Positions 36,301 to 43,384 of a DNA stretch of 60,086 bases are shown here, in pieces. The stretch lies in contig NW_019775939.1 in the NCBI RefSeq assembly GCF_001039355.2, positions 10,414 to 70,499 on the forward strand, written 5' to 3'. The notes below the pieces were generated by a model, which saw only the letters and a list, made by a program, of their open reading frames with translations, made no database searches and was not told the DNA's origin. How positions within the stretch are numbered: position 1 is the first letter of the stretch; the number at the start of each line of letters is the position of its first letter. Both the position numbers and the translations under genes were made by a program. Source of the DNA: Lingula anatina. Its lineage: Eukaryota > Brachiopoda > Lingulata > Lingulida > Lingulidae.

Positions 36301-39300
36301 AACATTTCAATCAGACATATATATCATTGGGTGGAATTACCTGACATGAGGAACACACACTAATGCTGCCCACAATTGTGCCACTTCATAGAGATCACTT
36401 AGAGAAAAAGACTTTGTCAGTAAGGATGTCACAAACCTCGGAAAAGTGTCCTGCGTTTTCCTGAAATTTGTAAATAGATTGTGAGCTATGCCATAGTGAG
36501 CTATGTTTGATAAATATTATCATTTAACAAACAATATCAACTAAATTGTTTTCATGCTAACAGAATGTGGTTAGCTTCATGCAGTAATATCAAACATTAC
36601 ATTATTTAGTACAACATTGTTTAATATAGGTATACATTTATATCTTTACTTTTTAGTTAAAAAATGTTGTATAACACTTACTGTGTGTGTAAACGTCATC
36701 AAAAGTCTATATAAACCTAACTGTTTAATATGGCATCATCATGTCTTGATTGAGTGCAATTAACTGCACTGTTCAGGACGTTACCCTTACCCTTTCACAG
36801 CAAAACTGAAATCCAAGAGAAGTAATGTCCTGGTATCAAGCTGAGTAGCATCAGTTATGGGTGTGGTTTTGTATATAACCAGCTCTGTCAGTAGCTGTAA
36901 TACATCTTCAATTTCTTTACCAGACTTCACACATTCATGACAGTACTGCATCAATGGTGGCAGCATGTCCTACAACAGATATATATGAACAACACATGAA
37001 ATTAACACTATAACTGAATATAAGAAACCTGGAGGTTCAACAGCAATGACTTGTTATTTTGCAGCTGGTGATAATAATATGGAATATTTTAACTACATTC
37101 CTTATACAATGTAATATTTTATATTTCCTAATACAATGTGATAAAATTGTACAATAGTACTGAGTTTCGTACTTAAAAATTTCTATACACTGAACAGGAT
37201 CTTATAATTATTCTAAAAATGAAAAGAAACATCTTAATATAATGAAGGCACAATGAAATACCTTTTCAAACATGGGCAGTGAAAATACACGTCTTGTAAA
37301 TGAAAAAAGAACTTCACGTGGAAAGGATGTTTTGAAGACCTGAAAGTACAAAGTGAAAATAATGCCACTAAATTGCTTACTCCAAATACAAACTAAAACA
37401 TGCAAGCATACATATTTGGATGCATGCACAGCACACACATTTAGATGCACTAAATAGTTCAGAAATTGATTTAAGAGGAGCCCTAGCAAATACTTAACAA
37501 AATTTAGTAAGTTTTTTTCCATGAATTACATAAACATGCAATTCAATAAAGACTTACTGTGGCTATCAGTTTGCTTATGTGATCAACACCCAGTGTACAC
37601 CTTGAATCAAGAAGAAGAGATGACGTGACCTGCAAGAGAGTCTTCGCACAGTCCACAGGTAACTCTTCTCCAATCAGTATTGTGCACAGTTGCTGAGAGA
37701 AACAGTCAAAACAATATGTATATATATAAAAAATAAAGCAAATTATATTACATGTATGCTGCATCATAATTCATTTACAATATTAATATATACCATCAAT
37801 TATAAACATTTGTCATTTTTCTTGGATTTTGTTTCTTAAATCCCTAAAAACTTATGAATCATACACATTTCTGATGTACAGTGAACTGCCAAAAAAGGCC
37901 TTCAGCCTAAATTTCAACAAGCTGTTGAAGTTTACAAAATTAGTATCACTTACTTTGGCTATGTTCTCTGGTTTTGACAGTAACACTCCGTCCTTATATT
38001 GCACCCACACTAGTTGTAACTTCAGCAATCTGTGAAGATGGTTTGCTGCCTCAGCTTTCTTTTTCTTCTGCCTTCTCTCTGTCCAACGTTTATGCATGTC
38101 AAATATCACAGACTGAAACAAGCATTTGTCTATAAATTTCACACTTTCAATGACAAAGCAGCATTTTCCTAAATCATTGGTGAACAACCCTGGTTTGTTG
38201 TCAATTTTTCTTATAAAAGTAAGACAAGCAAAGAGAATGGTAAAATATCACATGAAGAACCAAAATTGCAGTAAAATGCACAAAATATCAATTGACAAAA
38301 TATCAATCAACAAATCAATTGCAAAGCAGCAATACATTTTTCTACGATTAAAAATGCAATACGTTCCTAATTTTACAATTACAACTCATAGTTCTATGAC
38401 ACCCATAGTTCTATCAATTCAACTTAGTTGTAGCAATTACCTCTAAAATATTTAGAATGACCTGACTCTCCTCTTTGGAAGTATATGTTGTCATGGCCTG
38501 CATCATACTGATCAATGCCTGTTCAACCATATCCCAGTCTAAATTTACAGCATCTCCATCCTGAGGTCCCAGCTTAGAAAGAACTATGGGAAAAACCTAG
38601 AACAAAGAACAAGACAACTATACCAAAGAAGGTCTGCAGTGTGGTTTGAAGAAGTAATCCCTTGAGATTAGAAATTGGCTTTTAAATTCATATATGAAGC
38701 TTCATTTTAAACTGTTGTTCAGCAGCTGAAAAAGTTGTCTGTATGTACTTTGTAAGTGGTAGAAAGTGGCAAAAAAATCAGATTTTGGTGGTCAGTAATT
38801 TTTTACTTTTATCTAATTATTACTATTTTGTTACCTTTTCTGTACAACTGTGAAATTGTTTCCTCACTCCCTTGCTCATTTCAAATAGAAGTCTTCCTAC
38901 ACCAGCTACTTGCTGGGAATTTAAAAGAAATTAAAATGAGAATTTACTAGTATCATCAATTTTGATCTTGATCATACTCAAACAATTTGCCATTACTTAG
39001 TACAATTATTAATTTAAATACATAGGTAAAAACGCTTGCAAGCATTAATGACTGAATAACACTTCATTTTACTTTTAATGATGATAAAATGTTATGTGCC
39101 CATCCAGACTCTAATATTCTGGAAATACACCATAAATTCCAAAGCAGGTGAAAGGAATTAACTTACATCTGGGTTTTCTTCCAGACTCTTGAACATAAAG
39201 TTAAAAAGTGCACCATGGTCCTTCACCTACAAAAAAAAAACATATAAATTGTAATATGTAATTACAAAATCAATTTCTCTAAACCTTTTTATTAACAATT

Positions 39301-41639
39301 CACAAATGGATCTTTATTTGGTGCCACTGACGTGGTGTGTTAATATCAGGTATGAAGATTGGCATGTAAGATATTACATGTGGTTATTTACTTGAATACT
39401 TGTATGTCCAATATCACAGACTGAAACAAGCATTTGTCTACAAATTTCACACTTTCAATGACAAAGCAGCATTTTCCCTAAATCATTGGTGAACAACCCT
39501 GGTTACTTAATCCCTGTATACTTAATCAGACCAAATTTAATTTGCTAAAAAAATGATATCCATGACTTCCAGTTCTGATATATTTCCTTGGTTCCTAATT
39601 TCTGCACTCTTCATCACAACGAAACCAATAAAAATGTACAAGTACATAGCCATGTGGTAAACAATCTTTTCATGCTTAAAATACAAAGTCACCTTTCTCA
39701 TCAAAAATGCAAAACTTTCAGCCGCAAAATTATTGATGTACTCTTTATGCTGCTGGCCCAGCAAAGGAGAAAAAAACCTGCAACAAAAACAAAGGATGTC
39801 TTACATCATCATACTTCATAAAATGTAAGTAATAACATCAAAATAAAATGAACACTTTCCTGGATGAAACCTTAACTTCAAGTCATTCAAGTTTGCTTCT
39901 CTGCCATCACTGCATCAAACAATAACAGTTTATAAGCAATTTATTGGCTAAAAAACCCACTTGACCTACCAAAATCTTAACATATTACCTGAATACATTC
40001 TCAATGTCTTTCACAAGATATCGCCACAAAATCTTGAAGAGATATGCCAGTGTTGTGAATGCCTGTTCGAGTAGTTCTGTGTTCTGGGGAAAAGCATTCA
40101 ACAGTGCCACTATGATGTCAAAGAATGCTTGGAAATGTGGGGTGAAATCAGCCTGAAGATCTCTTGCTAAATTGACCACCAAACTGAAAAAAAAATATAT
40201 GCTTTTCTAGTTAAATTAAGCAAAACAATCAACCTAAACAAGTTAGGATCTGGGAATCACTTTTTGGAAATATGTATATATGTTAACAAACCAGGACTAG
40301 GAAAATATCCTTACTTAACAAATGATGGTGTGGACTTAAAGAAATCAATACTTAAAAAATTATCATTTGCTTGTACTTACTCCAAAAGTGGCTCAAATGC
40401 CAAACTGTTTGTTACTTGCAGATGTCTTTTTAGAACATCTATTATTTCTTGCTAAAAAAGAAAAGTTAAAATTATATACATAATAAAATCCTTATATTAC
40501 TTAAAATCATTTTGTGTTTCAATTTCAAAATTAAATAAAAAATGTTACTAATTTTACATGTCAATAAATATGTCATCATACTATCACTAAACTTTAATAA
40601 GATATGTTACTTGCAGATGTCTTTTTAGAACATCTATTATTTCTTGCTAAAAAAGAAAAGTTAAAATTATATACATAATAAAATCCTTATATTACTTAAA
40701 ATCATTTTGTGTTTCAATTTCAAAATTAAATAAAAAATGTTACTAATTTTACATGTCAATAAATATGTCATCATACTATCACTAAACTTTAATAAGATAT
40801 GCAACCACACTTCATAACAATTAACCTACTTTATGGTGTACTAATTGTGCAAAATTGTTCACTTGTCCTGATATTTCACGGCGGAAGTTGGCTGCAAATG
40901 AGAAGAGACAACTGTATCTTTCAGTAATTTACATTAAACATATAGTCCTCATTCTCATTTATCAAACTGCAGTATATTTGACAAAGAAATGGATATCCAA
41001 AGTCTTAAATAGAATTTTTATAAACCTACTGATAGCAAAAATCCAATATGAAGGTAAATAGTAGGGGAAGGGAGTGGGTTGAAGGCTTTTGACAAGAGAG
41101 TGAATGTTTCTGGCCATATAACTTCTAATACTAAGTCATGCTGTAACACCATCCTTGTGTCTTAGCATGAGAGTAAATATTTCAAACGTCATGTGTGAAT
41201 ACTGGAGGCAAAAATTGTATACTATACTTACTGAAGTGTTCTGTACAGTTTAGCTCGGTCCATTTTTGTAATGCTTCTCCAAAATATGTTTCAACCTCTT
41301 CATCCTCTGTTACACGTCTGTCCACTCGTCTAATTACATCTATGTTGATGTTAGCGACTCTCTCAGAGAACGTCAAGAACTGAAACGATCACATAATACA
41401 TAATGATTACTGAAATGTAAAGCTATGTATTTTTCCAGAATCCATATGCTCTTAAATCAAGGCATCTAAGCAATCTAATTACGACATTTTGTTAAAGTAT
41501 TGCTAAGCTGAGGGTTTTTAAATAACCGTATCAATATAATATTTATAGTCATGAATCTAACAAATCATATGCAAGACCCTTAGATGAAACTTACTCTAAA
41601 TGTGTTTTCACTCCGATGGTAAGAAGATTTTGTTTTCAT
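11067..41639 (-). CDS. UTP20: UTP20, small-subunit processome component (3' end not found)
   Basis: UTP20 (also called DRIM) is a very large HEAT/ARM-repeat scaffold of the nucleolar SSU processome, needed for U3-dependent early pre-rRNA cleavage and 18S rRNA formation. I traced 52 coding exons from ATG (41639) to 11067. Their splice phases agree throughout and total 7086 nt, or 2362 codons, when the duplicated exons 17-19 are counted once. Diagnostic segments include MKTKSSYHRSENTFR|FLTFSER at the start, NFAAESFAFLMRK, YREKLMHLRKLDFEV, RFLAGCQQQELKIFMDLIF, NRQATAFGLLK and SRKLLVPEIHEI, all colinear with vertebrate UTP20. Human UTP20 is about 2785 residues, so roughly 400 C-terminal residues are missing. 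Individual exons are given in the block entries. The assignment is strong; the missing end is unexplained. Confidence 0.95.
12404..14786. other. UTP20 intron 49 with low-complexity tracts
   Basis: This 2.4-kb intron contains a (CA)n tract at about 13539-13558 running into an A/AAT-rich tract up to about 13607, and a short GAGAGA run near 13973. Minus-strand frames such as 12979-13236 show no domain. I see no gene nested in it. Confidence 0.6.
13539..13607. repeat. (CA)n and A-rich/AAT microsatellite
   Basis: About ten CA units are followed by A-runs interrupted by T. This is a simple sequence repeat inside a UTP20 intron and is likely length-polymorphic. Confidence 0.85.
17951..18184. mobile_element. 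foldback MITE, copy 2 (inverted relative to copy 1)
   Basis: This 234-bp element begins CTAAGAGACCATTTCC and ends GGGAACCCAGTCTTAG. The left arm has GGATCGATCTATCTCC, then GGGGAGTCTCACTAAATTGC. The right arm has the complement, GCAATTTAGTGAGACTCCCC, then GGTCGATCCAGG. The outer ends are swapped relative to copy 1, so the insertion is in the other orientation. It lies in UTP20 intron 43. Confidence 0.8.
19118..20945. mobile_element. repeat element with tandem core units and terminal inverted GTACCACCAGC
   Basis: The element is bounded by GTACCACCAGC at about 19118-19128 and its complement GCTGGTGGTAC at about 20935-20945. The right end also forms a local hairpin (CCAGCGTACACGCTGG). Inside are at least five tandem units of 123-146 bp, each carrying GTAGGTCAAAGGTCA, TATGACTTCCTATTCAAGTT and CCAGTTTTGGAGATAT-like blocks. 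A separate pair of direct repeats (about 19172-19226 and 20257-20311) flanks the array. There is no transposase, so it is non-autonomous. The architecture recalls Helitron-like or molluscan pearl-type elements, but I cannot classify it. Fragments recur at 32822-33011. Confidence 0.65.
19517..20085 (+). repeat. five perfect AGGTCAAAGGTCA (DR1) motifs in tandem
   Basis: The 13-mer AGGTCAAAGGTCA occurs at 19517-19529, 19640-19652, 19781-19793, 19927-19939 and 20073-20085. In three units (the first, second and fifth) it is followed by TTTCAAGGTCACAG, which adds a third half-site and matches the extended TCAAGGTCA monomer motif. A decayed form lies near 20561. Whether any nuclear receptor binds here is unknown. 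Confidence 0.85.
20950..20950. other. contig join (single N) next to a repeat
   Basis: A single N follows the right end of the tandem-core element. The sequence just after it (GGCAGCTTAAAATCAAACCA) repeats the sequence at about 19060-19080 just before the element, so the two contigs may overlap or be joined wrongly here. Confidence 0.7.
21079..25384 (-). CDS. UTP20: UTP20 exons 34-43
   Basis: Coding exons are 25315-25384, 25010-25063, 24634-24786, 24162-24317, 23516-23653, 23022-23293, 22381-22696, 21967-22109, 21562-21817 and 21079-21246. They encode PLCKLFSSLHSRVSRTALCH, LSLRDNASFTLQEMVKTL, LEVDFFENIRHIQ|THRRSRA, EEVLRVPIALAMVKLLQNLP and GYQLHVLSFTVHSLLKS. Exon 40 contains an acidic linker rich in D and E. 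Exon 43 follows an AAG acceptor, chosen because it gives VFSKELFGQVAEEKEVEGIV in frame. Two decayed copies of the exon 40 5' edge lie just upstream. Confidence 0.92.
22740..22852 (-). pseudogene. two decayed copies of the UTP20 exon 40 5' edge
   Basis: The first 30 or so coding bases of exon 40 plus its CCAG acceptor (22666-22705) recur at about 22740-22778 and 22814-22852 with a 74-bp period. The middle copy still reads RIVVTVLQVFHF against RIVVTVLEAFHF in the real exon. Neither copy continues into the rest of the exon, and no matching donor is evident. Confidence 0.75.
25584..29260 (-). CDS. UTP20: UTP20 exons 26-33 (DRIM core)
   Basis: Coding exons are 29094-29260, 28756-28834, 28062-28257, 27592-27749, 26907-27160, 26252-26393, 25928-26018 and 25584-25657. 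The peptide includes RFLAGCQQQELKIFMDLIFQ, KLGNLIDSYLPTMYQILVCL, HPTPLLKLICAWSQSVRYL, TNMIVDIIEHLLTLEEKDEE and FVKDSDQSATLIQLLLPFLE, all in family order. The exon 29 donor was set at GTATTT because that phase joins exactly to exon 30 (SVR|YLPLLGK). Exon 30 uses a weak GTTGGT donor, and exon 33 is preceded by an AAG acceptor. Confidence 0.93.
28551..28630. mobile_element. fragment resembling a foldback MITE arm (copy 4)
   Basis: AGCAAGAGTCCCCATGGAG followed by TTGGATCTATCTATG resembles one arm of the foldback MITE (GTGAGACTCCCCAGGGAG, then TAGGTCGATCCA). Only one arm is visible, so this is a decayed fragment at best. Confidence 0.35.
29261..31096. other. UTP20 intron 25
   Basis: This is a 1.8-kb intron without recognisable genes or strong repeats. 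A minus-strand frame at 30418-30672 is low-complexity and has no known domain. Confidence 0.6.
31097..33330 (-). CDS. UTP20: UTP20 exons 20-25
   Basis: Coding exons are 33174-33330, 32559-32805, 32105-32275, 31893-31983, 31456-31541 and 31097-31222. Exon 20 gives VPLRYLLGMMYVNFTLIWDP, a hallmark UTP20 block. Exon 22 holds the acidic linker (DEELEVDQGDSSQGDEEEGE) followed by the basic KGKMKRKRAP. Exon 25 encodes NFNRLLDNKTFKNEIILFSI. The intron between exons 20 and 21 contains an N (32922) and a fragment of the tandem-core repeat also found at 19.1-20.95 kb. A decayed copy of the exon 24 edge is at 31701-31752. Confidence 0.93.
31701..31752 (-). pseudogene. decayed copy of the UTP20 exon 24 5' edge
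   Basis: On the minus strand this reads TTACTAAAGCACAAATGTCT then AACAAGTTGCAAT. The start of exon 24 (31501-31541) reads TTACTAAAACACAAAGATCC, AAGTG, then TCCAACAAGTTGCAAT. An 8-bp deletion separates them. The copy lies upstream of the real exon in the gene direction and has lost the TAG acceptor. Confidence 0.6.
32822..33011. mobile_element. fragment of the tandem-core repeat element spanning an N
   Basis: Before the N at 32922 there is one core unit (GTATATGACTTTCTATTCAA ... CAGTTTTGGAGAT). After the N comes the GC-rich right end (GGAGCCGCAGGAGC), then CCGCCAGCGCTAACGCTGG and TGGTAC. The same right end occurs at 20860-20945. The assembly has probably collapsed or broken inside this repeat, within UTP20 intron 20. 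Confidence 0.7.
33337..33387. repeat. (AAAT)n microsatellite
   Basis: About twelve tandem AAAT units lie immediately upstream (in gene sense) of UTP20 exon 20, replacing the usual pyrimidine tract region of that intron with a T-rich repeat on the transcribed strand. Confidence 0.9.
33426..35472. repeat. about 1-kb direct duplication joined by an N
   Basis: Copy A (33426-34448) and copy B (34450-35472) are nearly identical, offset by 1024 bp, falling to 1016 after an 8-bp difference. The N at 34449 sits exactly at the junction. Each copy carries UTP20 exons 17-19. This looks like two allelic or overlapping contig ends laid side by side. Confidence 0.9.
33630..35379 (-). CDS. UTP20: UTP20 exons 17-19, present twice
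   Basis: Copy B has exons 35229-35379 (17), 35012-35077 (18) and 34654-34803 (19). Copy A has 34213-34363, 33988-34053 and 33630-33779. Exon 17 encodes YGSEVHMLRTADLFFTKAAG, exon 18 RLLTLRIMSCFDLPLPECED, and exon 19 ITVQDYREKLMHLRKLDFEV. Copies A and B differ by scattered substitutions and small indels, and meet at the N at 34449. Each set totals 367 nt, not a multiple of three, so splicing both into one mRNA would break the frame. Only one set can be real in a functional transcript. Confidence 0.9.
35568..38596 (-). CDS. UTP20: UTP20 exons 9-16
   Basis: Coding exons are 38441-38596, 37954-38112, 37558-37692, 37262-37339, 36791-36969, 36341-36460, 35880-35968 and 35568-35679. Exon 10 holds a basic stretch (RWTERRQKKKKAEAANHLHR), possibly a nuclear-localisation patch. 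The remainder reads as amphipathic helical pairs typical of HEAT repeats (for example TSFPREVLFSFTRRVFSLP and LYEVAQLWAALVCVPHVR). Part of exon 10 with its acceptor recurs at about 39403-39504. Confidence 0.92.
38835..41639 (-). CDS. UTP20: UTP20 exons 1-8 (N-terminal region)
   Basis: Coding exons are 41595-41639, 41232-41379, 40830-40891, 40381-40451, 39989-40183, 39693-39777, 39167-39226 and 38835-38912. They encode the start (MKTKSSY...), an acidic stretch VTEDEEVETYF, LKRHLQVTNSLAFEPLL, VNLARDLQADFTPHF, NNFAAESFAFLMRK and GVGRLLFEMSKGVRKQFHSC. Exon 4 begins at a TAG acceptor and is partly duplicated upstream (see the 195-bp repeat). The segments match the N-terminal conserved block of the family, including the FAAESF.FLMRK motif. 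Confidence 0.93.
39403..39504 (-). pseudogene. duplicated UTP20 exon 10 edge and intron segment
   Basis: About 100 bp matches 38095-38193 almost perfectly: the first 15 or so coding bases of exon 10, its CAG acceptor and about 80 bases of the upstream intron. The copy lies 1.3 kb away, in the intron between exons 6 and 7. It has no donor or further exon sequence. Confidence 0.8.
40411..40800. repeat. 195-bp tandem duplication across the exon 4 acceptor
   Basis: The unit 40411-40605 is repeated at 40606-40800 with essentially no differences. It includes about 41 bp of UTP20 exon 4, its TAG acceptor and intron 3. The second copy yields an exon fragment whose only nearby donor-like site is GTAACA. 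Near identity means a very recent event or an assembly error. Confidence 0.9.
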
Positions 41640-41850
41640 GGTATATTGTTGTTCAAACTCTGAACCAAAGAAAACAACACATATCCCCAAGTCACACGTG
41701 CATATTTTGTTTATCGGTGGTGAGTTGCGCATCCGGAGGCGCATGCGTAGAAACTGTACGGAAGACGAACTTTCTCACAATCCATTCATTGGTGTCCATG
41801 TAAAGCCCACTTATTTATTTCCAAGAATACTTTATCTGTTTTCATAAAGA
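41640..41850. promoter_or_regulatory. bidirectional promoter between UTP20 and the MPP8 homologue
   Basis: Only 211 bp separate the UTP20 ATG (minus strand, 41639) from the MPP8 ATG (plus strand, 41851). The interval contains an E-box CACGTG (41695-41700), an NRF1-like GCGCATGCGT (41739-41748), an ETS-like ATCCGGAGG and ATTGG (inverted CCAAT) near 41788. It is locally CpG-rich in an AT-rich window. NRF1 and E-box sites are common in promoters of ribosome-biogenesis genes. No TATA box was seen. Confidence 0.75.
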
Positions 41851-41973
41851 ATGGCTGAGATGGAACCAGTGCAGGGCACAGAACCTGACACCAATGAAGA
41901 AGAGGAAGAAAATGAAGACGATGATGATATTTACGAAGTTGAGAAGATAGTAGGGATGTCAGTTTCACCGCAG
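41851..41973 (+). CDS. MPHOSPH8: MPP8 exon 1: acidic start and first chromodomain strand
   Basis: The exon encodes 41 residues, ending in phase 0 at a GTAAGTG donor. An acidic run (EEEEENEDDDD) precedes IYEVEKIVGM, the first beta-strand of the chromodomain; its tyrosine takes the position of the first aromatic-cage residue (Phe in human MPP8). The ATG is preceded in frame by a short open stretch but is the only good start. Confidence 0.88.
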
Positions 41974-43319
41974 GTAAGTGATACAAGCATGAGCATTCTT
42001 AGTCAGGTGTTTATGTTTACATTGACTATGTATTTCAGTATTTAAACATTGCTGGAACGCTTTTTACAGCTTAAGGCACAGAAATGGACAGAGTCTAGGT
42101 TTTCTGTCTCTGATAACTACTAAAAGAAACAATAAGGTGCGGTAATGGGTGAATACGGTATTAAGAATATACACGTAGTCACGCTCAGCTGTTAAATTGA
42201 TTAGTTTACTAACATTGTTTTATGACATTAAGAACAACGGAAAACGACTTCAGAATACCATACTAATCTACCTTAATGCAGTAAAAATGAGTTAAGTTTT
42301 TAAACGAATTAAATAAAATCCCCATATACTGAGTACATACCCCATATAAACAATATGATGGTAGAAGCTTATAAAACAGAATAACGGAAAATAAGTGAGA
42401 AAAATCCACATAAAATAAGAGTAGATATGAGATCACCTTCAAATTTGGTACATCTAACTACCTTTTATTTCCTAGGCTACACCCTTTGCTTGTTTGTAAA
42501 TCCAATATACTGTATCTGATCCCATGCAGAATTAGGCCTAAACACTTTGTTGAATTAAACACTCGAGTGCCATTCAAGGACTCAACATCGGATTAACAAA
42601 TAAACAGCAGGAAGATGTAGCCGCACATGCATGTAGTCCTGAACTTTAATTTATTAATAACTGAAATTAAAATTTCTCAAGAACTAACCACTGCAATTCA
42701 GTGGAACTGTGCATGATTCAAAATCAATGCATTGCCTCTGCTTCATTTAAGATTTTAACTAAATTGGATTTCAACAGCAGCTGTGCTATTTAATAGAAAA
42801 GTGCTAGTCTAAATAGTGCCATGCAGAATTTTGTAGTCTCCTGGATTATAGCCTTCTTCCAGACTTGGGCATCTTTGGTCGGGTTCATAATTGCATTGAA
42901 TGATCAGGATTGGCCTGTATTTATATGGTGGCAGTCTAATAAGATATATGTATTAGCACTATTCAAAAAGTGATTTAAGAATTCAGAATGTAAATACTAT
43001 AAAAAACTAATGATTGAACTAGTCGTTTGAAGGGCAAAGTAACTGTTTTATGCTGGTATAGACAAATGCATATTCTTAATGTAAACATTAGAGGCAAAAT
43101 AAAACAGTCTCCTCTAACACATTCAACATTTAGATTTTGCTCTGAAAAGTCAAATCCATTTAGTCTGGGCATAACTCTATGAAACTGCTTGAACTCTTCT
43201 GTGTGAAACAATAATCTGTCTGGCAATGTAAGTCTGTAACACTGTGAAAGATATTCCACATTGGAATGTGAGCAAAGGTCTTGAAAAGCCCATTTTAGAA
43301 GCAAGATATACCCTTTTCT

Positions 43320-43384
<65 letters not shown>

